Shown in pieces: positions 1 through 8,880 of a stretch of DNA of 64,000 bases. The stretch's first letter is position 1; each line of letters opens with the position of its first letter. Source of the stretch: Ruminococcus bromii (GTDB lineage: Bacteria > Bacillota > Clostridia > Oscillospirales > Acutalibacteraceae); contig NZ_NNSR01000069.1 of NCBI RefSeq assembly GCF_002834225.1, forward strand, positions 1-64,000, read 5' to 3'. Both the position numbers and the translations under genes were made by a program. The notes beneath the pieces are model-generated. The model searched no databases and was not told the DNA's origin. It saw nothing but the letters and a program-made list of their open reading frames with translations.

Positions 1-46
1 TTTAAGTGAAACTTTCACAATATGGGCTAATTAGGGGGAATTAAAT

Positions 47-736
47 ATGAACATATTGGTTTGTGATGATGATTTTTCAATTGCAAATAGCATTGCAGAA
101 TACATAAAAAATAAGTTTAAACACGAAGTATTTGTTTCTATTAACAGAGAAGAGGCTCTGAATGTAATACATTCAGAAAATATTGATTTGTTGATTATTG
201 ACATTGTTCTCAAAGATGACAACGGAATTTTTCTTGCGGAAGATATTCAAAAAGATCAATCTAACATAAAAATTATTTTTATAACAGGCTATGGAAATGT
301 GTACTATGAAAATATTTATGAGCATATTACTCCACAGGGATTTCTTGAAAAACCGATTCAGTACAACATTCTGAACTTTTTCATTAAACAGGCTGAAAAT
401 GAATATAAGAAAAAAACTGCAAAATTAAAAATTTCCTATGATTTTAAAGAACACCTGATTCCGATTGACAGTATCCTATACATCCAAAGTTCTAAACGAG
501 TTTGTGAAATTATCACCGACGACAAAATCTATCGTTGCTACAAAAAACTTTCTGATTTTCCAAAGGAGTTGCCCGAATATTTCGCAAGATGCCACCAGAG
601 CTATATTGTAAACGCAAATTATATTGCCTCTTATCAATCAGGGCAATTTACTTTGACAAACGGAGCTATTATTCCGATAAGCGATTCTTACGCTAAAAAT
701 GCTAAAAATTTATATCTTATGAATTTCGGAGGATAA
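47..736 (+). CDS. LytTR-family response regulator (system 1)
   Basis: A 229-residue transcription regulator. It has an N-terminal receiver domain (acidic CDDD near residues 6-9, phospho-acceptor Asp52 in LLIIDIV, Lys102 in FLEKP) and a C-terminal LytTR DNA-binding domain from about residue 130, with the typical RCHQSYIVNANYI segment. The RBS AGGGGG lies at 33-38. It is followed after 3 bases by a GHKL histidine kinase, so the two form a two-component pair. A small palindrome, GTGAAA-C-TTTCAC, lies at 6-18 upstream. LytTR proteins bind paired direct repeats; I could not identify clear ones for this system. The target genes are unknown. Confidence 0.9.
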   Translation: MNILVCDDDFSIANSIAEYIKNKFKHEVFVSINREEALNVIHSENIDLLIIDIVLKDDNGIFLAEDIQKDQSNIKIIFITGYGNVYYENIYEHITPQGFLEKPIQYNILNFFIKQAENEYKKKTAKLKISYDFKEHLIPIDSILYIQSSKRVCEIITDDKIYRCYKKLSDFPKELPEYFARCHQSYIVNANYIASYQSGQFTLTNGAIIPISDSYAKNAKNLYLMNFGG

Positions 737-739
737 ACA

Positions 740-2064
740 ATGTTACTTGTTTTTGCAACTATATTAGACTTAATTACAACTGCTACTTTTCTTCAGTATC
801 CACTGCAACTGCTTACATTAAAAAAGGACAAACCTATTTACAAAATTATAATGGGAATGTTCTTTGTTTTTACAATGATTATTTCTTTTTTATCCAGAAC
901 AAACGAGGAATTTAATGCTAATCCATTTAAACCTATTGTTTTATTTGGAGTGATTGCCGTAACATTTTTCACTTGTTTCAGCGATAAAATCTCTCAGAAA
1001 ACAATAGCCTATGTTCTGTTCATTGCTTCAATGTGTATAACAGAGCTTTCGGTTATGGCGTTATTTACTTTTATGGGATTTTCATTGCGTGACGATAAAG
1101 TTGCAAATGTACTCAGCAATGTTGTGGCTATTCTTGTTCTTTGGATTTTACTTTTAATATGCAAAAAATTTTTGATAAAAATCTTAAGCACAAAAATTAT
1201 TCATCAAGAATGTGGCAATTTGATATTATCATAGTTTCACAGCTTATGTGCAGTTCGGCAATCGCCATTTCCGTATATAACAATAACAACTTTGAACTGA
1301 CAAGTGCAAATATCATACTTTGGATTTTTGTCATTGCAACAATCATATGTATGGTTATATGTGACATCGCACTTTACAAAGTTTTGCTTGTAAATTCTGA
1401 AAATCACGATTTAAAAGAAGCACTCGAACTTTCTAATTTAAAGAACGAACTAGAACTTGAATACTACAACAAAATGAAAGTAAGTATTGCCGAAACAAGA
1501 AAAATGAATCACGATATCAGTAATATGATTACAGTTGTAAAAGCTATGGTTAATGATAACAATGATAATAATAGTGAACGAGCAAACGCAATTATCCAAG
1601 ATTTGACCGAAACTCTTGAGAACAACAAAATCAGAAAATTCTGTGACAATGAATTAGTCAATATTATTATGATTAACAAATATGACACCATAAAAGCAAA
1701 TCATATTGAGTTTTCAAGCAACTTGAATGTTCCGAATAACATCAATGTCAAAAACACAGATCTCTGTAGATTGTTTACCAATATAATTGATAACGCAATA
1801 GAGTCTTGTGTTAGTTCTAATGATAAAGGTAAAGTATTTATTATTCTTTCATCGCAAATTAAAGATAATAACTTTGTAGTAAAATGCATCAATTACTGCG
1901 ACCATAATATTACCGATAACATTGATAATTTACAATCCACAAAGCCAAATCATAAAGGACTTGGTATTGAAATCCTAAAAAATATTACAGAATCATATTC
2001 AGGCGATTTCACAGTAAGTTGTGAGGATAATACTTTCACAACAATTGCATTGCTAAAAATCTGA
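740..2064 (+). pseudogene. GHKL histidine kinase, frameshifted (system 1)
   Basis: Two overlapping frames together make one AgrC-like sensor. Frame 740-1234 gives about five membrane segments and then runs out. The frame open from 1141 to 2064 supplies two more membrane segments, a linker helix, the phospho-acceptor region KMNHDISN, the N box NIIDNAIES and the G box KGLGIEIL. The other two kinases of this window are 425 and 437 residues; 740-2064 would encode about 441 if one base were added. The shift must lie between about 1141 and 1234, and the A-run near 1161-1166 is a good candidate. It may be a real inactivating deletion, a slippage-tolerant gene or a sequencing error. The kinase half has no obvious RBS of its own. 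Confidence 0.75.
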
Positions 2065-2075
2065 TTATTAAAAAT

Positions 2076-2112
2076 GCACTCACATCATTAAGATATGAGT
2101 GCTGTTTTGTTG
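2076..2112 (+). terminator. Intrinsic terminator after system 1
   Basis: Perfect 7-bp stem GCACTCA (2076-2082) / TGAGTGC (2096-2102) followed by TGTTTTG. It lies directly after the kinase stop. Confidence 0.6.
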
Positions 2113-2158
2113 TGACTAAAAGTTTTTTATGCTATAATAAAATCATCTTTTAACCCCA

Positions 2159-2253
2159 ATAACGATAGCTTAAATTGGTAAATTATAATTCTCTCATTGA
2201 GTTATAACAAGTAAAAATCCACTTTGCACCCCCTACTCAAAAGCTATCGTTAT
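2159..2253. repeat. 13-bp inverted repeat in gene-free region
   Basis: In the 2065-2446 intergenic stretch the arms ATAACGATAGCTT (2159-2171) and AAGCTATCGTTAT (2241-2253) are perfectly complementary, 69 bp apart. Around them lie two C-runs in similar context (TGCACCCCCTA near 2225 and TGCACCCCCCTA near 2276) and a short direct repeat TGACTAC. No gene longer than a few codons is credible here. It could be a leader RNA or a regulator-binding region; the function is unknown. Confidence 0.5.
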
Positions 2254-2446
2254 ACGGTTGATTTTGGAAGTAGTCTGCACCCCCCTAACTGACTACTATT
2301 TGACTACTTTTGGAAAATCTAATATGCCACATTTTGCCTTGATTTGCGTGTTTTGAGGGAATTTTAAAAGTGATACTCATTCTTGTTATACTCAAATTAC
2401 CCTTGCAAATCACGGCATATTACGGCAAATCGGGAGGAATTTTGTT

Positions 2447-2917
2447 ATGATAAGGATAATGTTTGTGTGCCATGGGAATATTTGTCGGTCACCTATGGCG
2501 GAGTTTATATTCAGGGACATGGTTAAGAAGGCAGGAATTGCGGACAGGTTTGTTATTGAATCTTCCGCTACAAGTACGGAGGAGATATGGAATGGGATTG
2601 GGAATCCTGTTTATCCGCCGGCTAAGCGTGAGCTTGCAAAACACGGAATCGGTTGTGACGGCAAGAGGGCTGTTCAGCTCAAAAAATCCGACTATGACAA
2701 GTACGATTATTTCATCTGCATGGACTCTAATAATATCAGAAACACTATGCGAATTTTCGGCGATGACAAAGACGGAAAGGTTTGCAAGATGATGAGCTTT
2801 GCAGGTATGAATCGTGATGTATCGGATCCGTGGTACAGCGGTGATTTTGAGCAGGCATACAACGATATTTACAGCGGATGCAAAGGATTTTTTGAAAAAT
2901 TTAAAGGCAAAGCTTAA
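2447..2917 (+). CDS. Low-molecular-weight protein tyrosine phosphatase
   Basis: A 156-residue cytoplasmic phosphatase of the LMW-PTP fold, the usual length of the family. The catalytic P-loop CHGNICRSP starts at Cys8, and the general-acid loop DPWYSG is near residue 126. Such enzymes remove phosphate from tyrosine residues, often on proteins that control polysaccharide synthesis. No kinase partner or capsule gene is visible nearby. The start is supported by GGGAGGAA about 10 bases upstream. Confidence 0.9.
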   Translation: MIRIMFVCHGNICRSPMAEFIFRDMVKKAGIADRFVIESSATSTEEIWNGIGNPVYPPAKRELAKHGIGCDGKRAVQLKKSDYDKYDYFICMDSNNIRNTMRIFGDDKDGKVCKMMSFAGMNRDVSDPWYSGDFEQAYNDIYSGCKGFFEKFKGKA

Positions 2918-2980
2918 TTTTGTTGTTAATATGCACAAAGATTTTTGATCGTATATGTGCAAAATCTAAAACACATTTAA

Positions 2981-3040
2981 TTGACACAATAAATAAACGA
3001 TGTTAAAATTGTGACAGGTTGTCATATGACTGCCTGTCAC
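2981..3040 (+). promoter_or_regulatory. Promoter and TetR operator
   Basis: TTGACA (2981-2986), 17-bp spacer, TAAAAT (3004-3009) form a near-consensus sigma-A promoter. Immediately after it, 3011-3040 is a 30-bp dyad with outer arms GTGACAGG / CCTGTCAC and a central palindrome GTCATATGAC; only two positions per arm break the symmetry. The dyad covers the expected transcription start and precedes the TetR gene, so autorepression is the simplest reading. Confidence 0.8.
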
Positions 3041-3061
3041 ATTTATTTTGGAGGATTTTTT

Positions 3062-3676
3062 ATGATAAAAAACACCTTTTATAATCTTCCCGAAGAAAAG
3101 CGTAAGAGAATCACGGACGCAATATTCAATGAATTTGCCGGTTCGTCGGGAGAGAGAGTCAGCATAAACAATATTATAAAGAACGCAAACATTTCGAGAG
3201 GCAGTTTTTATCAGTACTTTGACGATAAGGTTGACCTTGTGGAGGTTATGACACGCTCATTTATCAACTTTTCGCTTGAAAAAGCCACAGAGGTTATCTC
3301 TCGCACTCACGGCGACATATTTGTAACTTATGATTTGCTTTTTGAAATTCTATGCGAATGTTCAAAGGATGCAAAACAAAGTATCATTATGAAGAATCTC
3401 ATCAAAAATATAAAGGCAAATGACAGTCTTGTTTCGGAATATTTTATCAACCGTTTCAAGGGCGTTGCAGAGCTTGTCAGCGTTACAAACAATTTTGACA
3501 GAAGTAACCTTAAATATACTTCAGATGAAGATGTGAAGTGTCTTTCACAGATTCTCACTCAGGTGCTGAAGAATGCCGTGTTCAATGTTTTTGTAATAGG
3601 AAAGCCTTTTGACGAGGTTCACAGGGAGTATCACAGAAAACTTGAAATTATCAAAACAGGTGCAATTGCAGATTAA
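3062..3676 (+). CDS. TetR-family transcriptional regulator
   Basis: About 204 residues. The N-terminal helix-turn-helix (NNIIKNANISRGSFYQYF) is typical of TetR repressors that sense a ligand with the variable C-terminal half. The chosen ATG has GGAGG 8 bases upstream; the longer open frame from 3011 would run through the operator and is less likely. The gene precedes a large RND exporter by 122 bp on the same strand and probably represses both itself and the exporter. Confidence 0.9.
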   Translation: MIKNTFYNLPEEKRKRITDAIFNEFAGSSGERVSINNIIKNANISRGSFYQYFDDKVDLVEVMTRSFINFSLEKATEVISRTHGDIFVTYDLLFEILCECSKDAKQSIIMKNLIKNIKANDSLVSEYFINRFKGVAELVSVTNNFDRSNLKYTSDEDVKCLSQILTQVLKNAVFNVFVIGKPFDEVHREYHRKLEIIKTGAIAD

Positions 3677-3689
3677 GTTTAATATTCAT

Positions 3690-3701
3690 GCAACCGGTTG
3701 C
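3690..3701. promoter_or_regulatory. 12-bp palindrome upstream of exporter
   Basis: GCAACCGGTTGC is a perfect palindrome between the TetR gene and the exporter. It does not match the 3011-3040 dyad. It may be a binding site, but a chance palindrome cannot be excluded. Confidence 0.3.
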
Positions 3702-3798
3702 GGCCGATTTCAACAGAAAATGTAAACCTAAGTTGGTAGAAATTGCATTTAATATGAAATATACTCATAGATAAAAAGCACAAACGAAGGAGTAATCC

Positions 3799-6700
3799 AT
3801 GTTATCAAAAATCAGCGTAAAAAAACCGATGACGGTATTGGTTGCGGTTGTACTTGTTCTGGTTCTGGGTATTGTGTCATTTTTTAAGATGACCCCCGAC
3901 CTTTTACCGAATATGGACTTTCCCTATGCCGTTATTATGACCACCTACGCAGGTCAGACACCCGAGGCGGTTGAAACAACGGTTTCAAAGCCTCTTGAAC
4001 AGTCGATGTCGGCAATTGACGGTGTTAAGGAGATCACCTCTACCTCATCGGACAACTATTCACTTTTGATGATTGAATTTGAGGACGGCACAAATATGGA
4101 CAGCGCAACTGTTGATATGCGTTCAAGCCTTGACACAATCAAGGGCAATTGGCCTGACGGAGTCGGAACACCTTACCTCATCAAAATCAATCCGAACATC
4201 CTCCCCGTTGCAATGACGGCGGTTGACTTTGAAGGCAAGTCGCAGACAGAGCTTTCGGATTATGTCACAAACGAACTTTTGAATGAACTTGAAGGCATTG
4301 ACGGTGTTGCCTCTGTTTCTGACAAGGGCATTGTTACGGAACAGGAAAATGTCGTACTTTCACAGGATAAGCTTGACAAGCTTAATAAGAAGATTTCCGC
4401 TGCACTCGATAATCAATTCGGTGATGCGGAGGACAAAATTGCCAAGGCTAAAAAGGAATTGCAAGATAATATCGGCAAAGCTAAGGACGGTCAGGGTACA
4501 ATTTCATCATCTATTGAGCAAATCAACTCACAGCAGGAGGCTGTTTCAAAACAGCTTGCCGATGCACAGAACAAGGCTGAAAGCGGTAAAACACAGCTTT
4601 TGTCGGCAAAGATGCAGTTGCTTGACCGAAAGGCAAGCCTTACCTCAACAAAGACCTTGCTTGAAACCGCCTATCAGGGCTTGCTTGAACTAAAAACTAC
4701 CTATGATGAGCTGACTTCCGAGCAGTCACAGCTTACGCAAAAGCTTGAACAGCTTTCAAAATTCAACGAACAGTATCAGGAAATTATTCGGAAAATGAAC
4801 GATGTTCTCCCCGACAGTGAGGATTACAAGGCACTTCAACAGCAGATTGACGAGCTTAACAAGGCGCTTGAGCCTTACGGAATCAAAGCTCCCGATATCG
4901 CAAAAACAATGCAGACAGTTCAGAATTCCATTAACAAAAGTGCAGAGGCAATTCAAAATGTTGAAAATTCACTTAAAAAGCTCGGAACTTCGGGAGATGC
5001 AATCAATTCTGCATTAAGCGAAATGTCGGAGAAAATCTCACAAATCAACTCTGGTATTGCACAGCTTGATAACGCAATTTCGGGACTTGACGATAAATCG
5101 ATTTCGGTTGATTCCGCTCTTGCCCTCATTTCACAACAACAGTCAAGTGCAGACTTTAAAATGTCCTCTGCCATGTCAGCTCTCACTTCAAAACAGAGTG
5201 AACTCAACAGCGCACTCACACAGCTTTCGAGTGCAGAAAAACAGATTGAAACATCCGAAAAAGAACTTGCAGATAAAAAGAAAGAGGCAAAAAGCAAGGC
5301 TGATGTGAGCAACACGGTCACACTTGATACCATTTCTTCAATTCTAACGGCACAAAACTTTTCAATGCCGGCAGGCTATGTTACCGATGACGATAACAAC
5401 AAATTTATGGTTCGTGTCGGCGACAAGGTAAATGATGAAAAAGAGATGAAGTCGCTTGTGCTATTTGACACAGGAATTGACGGAATAGGAGTTATTCATC
5501 TTGAAGATGTTGCAGATGTTTTTGTTGCCGATAATTCTGATGAAACCTTTGCAAGAATCAACGGCAACCCCGGTATTGTATTGAGCTTTTCAAAGTCAAG
5601 CAACACAGCGTCTTCTACCGTTTGCGAAAACATCAATTCAAAGCTTGATTCGCTTTCAAAAGAGGTTGACGGACTTCACTTTACAAACCTTTATAATGAA
5701 GGCGACTACATTAACCTTGTAATCAACAATGTATTACAGAATCTTCTTATGGGTGCGGTTCTCGCAATTATTATCCTTTTCCTCTTCCTCAGAGATATCA
5801 AGCCGACACTCATTGTTGCCTGCTCAATTCCGATAAGCGTTGTGTTTGCAATTGTCCTCATGTATTTCAGCGGTGTAACACTCAATATGATTTCGCTGTC
5901 AGGACTTGCGATAGGAGTCGGTATGCTTGTTGACAACTCGGTTGTTGTTATCGAAAATATCTACCGACTGAGAAGCATGGGCGTTTCGCCGATTAAGGCG
6001 GCACTTAACGGTGCAAGACAGGTTGCCGGCGCAATTACGGCGTCAACTCTCACCACAGTATGCGTGTTCCTGCCGATTGTATTTGTTGAAGGTATCACCC
6101 GTCAGCTGTTTGTTGACCTTGCACTCACGGTTACATATTCACTTCTTGCAAGCCTTATTGTTGCGCTGACGCTTGTTCCGGCCATGGGACAGAGAATGCT
6201 CCGCAAGATGAAACCTAATTCCGCTCCGAAGGACGGAAAAATCAAGAAGGCATATGAACGCTCACTTCGTTTCGTATTAAAGCACAAAGTTCCTGCAATT
6301 CTCGTTGCAGTTGCACTTCTCTTTACAAGTGCAGGTCTTTGTCTGATGAGAGGTTTCAGCTTTATGCCCGATATGAGCAGTACACAGATTCAGGTATCAT
6401 TGAAGCTTGACGATAACGCAACCTTTGAAGAAACAGTTAAAGAGGGCGAAAAGCTCAACGATTTGCTTTCAAAATATGACCAGTTTGAAACCGTAGGCGT
6501 TATGGCGGGCAGTTCGTCAAGCCTTATGGGACTTACAGGCGGTTCATCGTCAAATGATGCCGGCTCACTTATGGCATATGCCGTTCTCAAGGATGATTTT
6601 ACAAAACAGAGCGGTGAGATTTCAAAGAAGATTGAAAAGGATCTTGAAAGCCTTGACGGTGAGGCTACCGTAAGCGGCGGCACTTCAAGTTCAATGTCAA

Positions 6701-7836
6701 GCCTTATGGGTGACGGTTCCGTTCAGATTACGCTCTACGGTGACGACCTTGACACACTCAAAAGCACTGCCGAGGATATCGGCAAGACACTTGAAAAGGT
6801 TAAAGGCGTTGCATCGGTTGACAACGGCATCGGTGCTGTTTCTCCCGAAATCAAGGTTACTGTTGACAAGTCAAAAGCCGCTGAAAAGGGACTTACCATT
6901 GCACAGGTTTATCAGCAGGTTGCCGCTGCAATTTCAACAGAAAAAAACGCTGCCACTATTACGAATGATGACGGCAATGATATGAATGTTGTGGTTGTAA
7001 AGGACGACAGCGAAACCGTTACTCCGAAAAATCTCCGTGACCTCGACATAACTTATACGGATAAGAGCGGTAACGAAAAGACCGTTAAACTCTCCTCTGT
7101 TTCGGATATTTCAAAGTCGGAAACTATGGATAAAATCAGCCGTGAAAATCAAAAGCGTTACCTTACAATCAGCGCAGAAGTCAAGGACGGCTACACTCTT
7201 ACATCTGTTTCAAACAATGTAAAATCCGCAATGAACGATTACAAGCTCCCGAAAAGCTGTTCAATCGACTACGCAGGTACAGACAAAATGACAATGGAGG
7301 CAGTTTCACAGCTTATGCTTATGCTGTTGCTCGGCATTATTCTCATCTACCTCATTATGGTTGCACAGTTCCAGAGCCTTAAATCACCGTTCATTATTAT
7401 GTTTACAATTCCGCTTGCATTTACGGGCGGTTTCCTCGCACTTTTAATCGCAGGATTTGACATCAGCGTTGTATCACTTGTCGGTTTTGTAATGCTCTGC
7501 GGTATCATTGTAAACAACGGTATCGTACTTGTTGACTACATCAACAAACTTCGTATTGACGGCAAAGAAAGAATTGAGTCAATTGTTGAGGCGGGCAAAA
7601 CCCGTATGCGTCCTATCCTCATAACGGCACTCACAACCGTTCTCGGTCTTGTTGTTATGGCTCTCGGCATAGGCACAGGTGCAGAAATGATGCAGCCTAT
7701 CGCAATTGTCTGCATCGGAGGTTTGCTCTACGCAACATTTATGACGCTCTACATTGTTCCCGTTATTTACGATTTGTTCAATAAAAAAGAACTCAAAAAA
7801 GTAAGTGACGAAGACCTTGAATTTATTGACGAATAA
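3799..7836 (+). CDS. RND-superfamily exporter with coiled-coil insertion
   Basis: A 1,345-residue membrane exporter related to AcrB/HAE-type pumps, about 300 residues longer than usual. There is one membrane helix near residues 13-35, a first periplasmic-type loop, helix blocks near 640-840 and again near 1165-1320. Residues about 195-520 form a Gln/Ser/Ala/Lys-rich coiled-coil insertion inside the first large extracellular loop. Conserved RND stretches are visible (GVGMLVDNSVVVIENI and a matching NNGIVLVDYINKLR in the second half). A Gram-positive host has no outer membrane channel, so the coiled coil may replace partner proteins or span the wall (inference). It probably pumps drugs or lipids and is likely controlled by the adjacent TetR. 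Confidence 0.9.
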   Translation: MLSKISVKKPMTVLVAVVLVLVLGIVSFFKMTPDLLPNMDFPYAVIMTTYAGQTPEAVETTVSKPLEQSMSAIDGVKEITSTSSDNYSLLMIEFEDGTNMDSATVDMRSSLDTIKGNWPDGVGTPYLIKINPNILPVAMTAVDFEGKSQTELSDYVTNELLNELEGIDGVASVSDKGIVTEQENVVLSQDKLDKLNKKISAALDNQFGDAEDKIAKAKKELQDNIGKAKDGQGTISSSIEQINSQQEAVSKQLADAQNKAESGKTQLLSAKMQLLDRKASLTSTKTLLETAYQGLLELKTTYDELTSEQSQLTQKLEQLSKFNEQYQEIIRKMNDVLPDSEDYKALQQQIDELNKALEPYGIKAPDIAKTMQTVQNSINKSAEAIQNVENSLKKLGTSGDAINSALSEMSEKISQINSGIAQLDNAISGLDDKSISVDSALALISQQQSSADFKMSSAMSALTSKQSELNSALTQLSSAEKQIETSEKELADKKKEAKSKADVSNTVTLDTISSILTAQNFSMPAGYVTDDDNNKFMVRVGDKVNDEKEMKSLVLFDTGIDGIGVIHLEDVADVFVADNSDETFARINGNPGIVLSFSKSSNTASSTVCENINSKLDSLSKEVDGLHFTNLYNEGDYINLVINNVLQNLLMGAVLAIIILFLFLRDIKPTLIVACSIPISVVFAIVLMYFSGVTLNMISLSGLAIGVGMLVDNSVVVIENIYRLRSMGVSPIKAALNGARQVAGAITASTLTTVCVFLPIVFVEGITRQLFVDLALTVTYSLLASLIVALTLVPAMGQRMLRKMKPNSAPKDGKIKKAYERSLRFVLKHKVPAILVAVALLFTSAGLCLMRGFSFMPDMSSTQIQVSLKLDDNATFEETVKEGEKLNDLLSKYDQFETVGVMAGSSSSLMGLTGGSSSNDAGSLMAYAVLKDDFTKQSGEISKKIEKDLESLDGEATVSGGTSSSMSSLMGDGSVQITLYGDDLDTLKSTAEDIGKTLEKVKGVASVDNGIGAVSPEIKVTVDKSKAAEKGLTIAQVYQQVAAAISTEKNAATITNDDGNDMNVVVVKDDSETVTPKNLRDLDITYTDKSGNEKTVKLSSVSDISKSETMDKISRENQKRYLTISAEVKDGYTLTSVSNNVKSAMNDYKLPKSCSIDYAGTDKMTMEAVSQLMLMLLLGIILIYLIMVAQFQSLKSPFIIMFTIPLAFTGGFLALLIAGFDISVVSLVGFVMLCGIIVNNGIVLVDYINKLRIDGKERIESIVEAGKTRMRPILITALTTVLGLVVMALGIGTGAEMMQPIAIVCIGGLLYATFMTLYIVPVIYDLFNKKELKKVSDEDLEFIDE

Positions 7837-7852
7837 ATCATATTAATAAAAT

Positions 7853-7897
7853 ACACCCCCGACTAAACCGTTTGGCACAGTCGGGGGTGTTGTTTTT
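7853..7897 (+). terminator. Strong intrinsic terminator after exporter
   Basis: Perfect 11-bp stem ACACCCCCGAC (7853-7863) / GTCGGGGGTGT (7880-7890) followed by TGTTTTTT. It separates the exporter from the convergent gene at 7909. Confidence 0.9.
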
Positions 7898-7908
7898 TGA
7901 ATATCAGG

Positions 7909-8388
7909 TCAGTCCTTTATAATATCGGCACATTGACCGTTTGTAAGACGGATTAAATCTTCTGGTTTTAAATCAATTTGATAACCGATTTTTCCTGCGC
8001 TGACAATGATTTTCGGAATTGACTCTGCTGTAATGTGAAAGGTTGTCTTGAACTGCTTTTTCATTCCGAGAGGTGAACAGCCTCCACGCACATAACCCGT
8101 GACCTTTGTAATATCCTTTACGGGAATCATTTCAACCGACTTTTCACCTACGCTCTTGGCACATTTTTTAAGGTCAAGCTCATGGTCAACAGGAACTACG
8201 AAAACATAATAATCTCTGCCCATGCCCTTTGTTACAAGAGTTTTGAACACATAATCGGGATTTTGATTCATAAGTGTTGCAACCGTTACTCCGTCAACGG
8301 CATCCTTGCCGTGGGGATATTCATGGTGAGTATATTCAACCTTTTCTTTGTCTAAAATTCTCATTACATTTGTCTTGATTTCTTTCAT
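7909..8388 (-). CDS. ybaK: Cys-tRNA(Pro) deacylase, YbaK/EbsC type
   Basis: About 159 residues with the YbaK fold. The hallmarks are HHEYPHGKDAVDGVTVA near the N terminus, VFKTLVTKG, and GGCSPLGMKK, the conserved glycine-rich loop. These enzymes act in trans to hydrolyse mis-acylated Cys-tRNA(Pro). The start is set at the ATG giving MKEIKTNV because GGAGG lies 10 bases upstream; the frame stays open for 22 further codons. It stands alone, convergent with the exporter. Confidence 0.9.
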   Translation of the reverse strand: MKEIKTNVMRILDKEKVEYTHHEYPHGKDAVDGVTVATLMNQNPDYVFKTLVTKGMGRDYYVFVVPVDHELDLKKCAKSVGEKSVEMIPVKDITKVTGYVRGGCSPLGMKKQFKTTFHITAESIPKIIVSAGKIGYQIDLKPEDLIRLTNGQCADIIKD

Positions 8389-8474
8389 AAATACACAATC
8401 CTCCATGCATATTGCCATCTTGTTATTACCCTCACATAATACAACTTTTCGCATCGGATTTCAACCTTGATTTA

Positions 8475-8504
8475 TTAGCAATTTTATTAAAATAATGTTA
8501 GAAT
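8475..8504 (+). promoter_or_regulatory. Probable promoter of structured RNA
   Basis: TTAGCA (8475-8480), 18 bp, TAGAAT (8499-8504), placing the start near 8511, just before the P1 helix of the RNA described next. It is a moderate match only. Confidence 0.4.
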
Positions 8505-8510
8505 AAATTC

Positions 8511-8664
8511 AGAAGTTATTCGAGGTGGAAAATTTCGTCCCCGTCCACACGCCGATGGCTTGACAAAGGGAAACCTTGAGAGATGCAGGAGAATGGGACG
8601 CCTGCCGAATAACCGTAGCTTTGAAAGCCGCTCCGAATTTTTTGGGGACGGCTTTCTTCTGTTT
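8511..8664 (+). ncRNA. Candidate riboswitch-like structured RNA
   Basis: The region folds by eye as a multi-branch RNA. P1 is GTTATTCG (8515-8522) with CGAATAAC (8606-8613). Inside lie hairpin GTGGA/TCCAC (8525-8529 / 8544-8548), a GCC/GGC stem, AAGG-GAAA-CCTT with a GNRA tetraloop (8566-8577), and GCAGG/CCTGC (8584-8588 / 8601-8605). The first hairpin loop carries CGTCCC (8536-8541), complementary to GGGACG (8595-8600) in the last loop, a kissing pair. A terminator hairpin follows: GAAAGCCG (8623-8630) / CGGCTTTC (8649-8656). Its strand GGGGACG (8644-8650) is also complementary to CGTCCCC (8536-8542), so the two states compete. I do not recognise the class. It lies upstream of the ATPase operon but could be a stand-alone RNA. 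Confidence 0.55.
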
Positions 8665-8700
8665 TACAGACTAAAAATCGCTGTTTTACCCACAACACGC

Positions 8701-8752
8701 AAGATAATAAGCAAGTCAGTAAGCAAGATAGTAAGCAAGATAATAAGCAAGT
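8701..8752. repeat. 12-bp tandem repeat, four copies
   Basis: Units AAGATAATAAGC, AAGTCAGTAAGC, AAGATAGTAAGC and AAGATAATAAGC run head to tail at 8701-8748, then decay. They sit between two hairpins in a gene-free stretch. The short frames crossing them have no RBS and are repeat artefacts. Confidence 0.85.
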
Positions 8753-8762
8753 TAATTTTTTA

Positions 8763-8790
8763 AACACCGTATTATGCGGTGTTTTTTCTT
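8763..8790 (+). terminator. Intrinsic terminator
   Basis: AACACCG (8763-8769) / CGGTGTT (8777-8783) followed by TTTTCTT. It would end any transcript reading through the RNA and tandem repeat before the ATPase promoter. Confidence 0.8.
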
Positions 8791-8880
8791 TTATCGCAAA
8801 TTAATGCTGTAAAACCACTCGCAAATGCGGTCACAGGGAAGAAAATAATAAAAAACTGGGCAAACTTTAATGTATGTTGA

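Noticed and set aside
2100..2300. Very short minus-strand frames after AGGGGG strings
   Set aside because: Four to six codons with no promoter or terminator; C/G-runs mimic RBS.
4283..5308. Long alternate-frame ORFs inside the exporter coiled coil
   Set aside because: Composition bias of the coiled-coil coding sequence keeps other frames open; they are shadows.
8511..8664. Assignment of the RNA to the THF, c-di-GMP or cobalamin riboswitch classes
   Set aside because: Short matches such as GAATGGGACG exist but the helix order and other conserved parts do not fit as far as I can judge.
8516..8767. Minus-strand frame with repeated LLSCLLTC residues and the matching plus-strand frame
   Set aside because: Both are translations of the 12-bp tandem repeat and structured RNA; neither has an RBS or protein-like composition.
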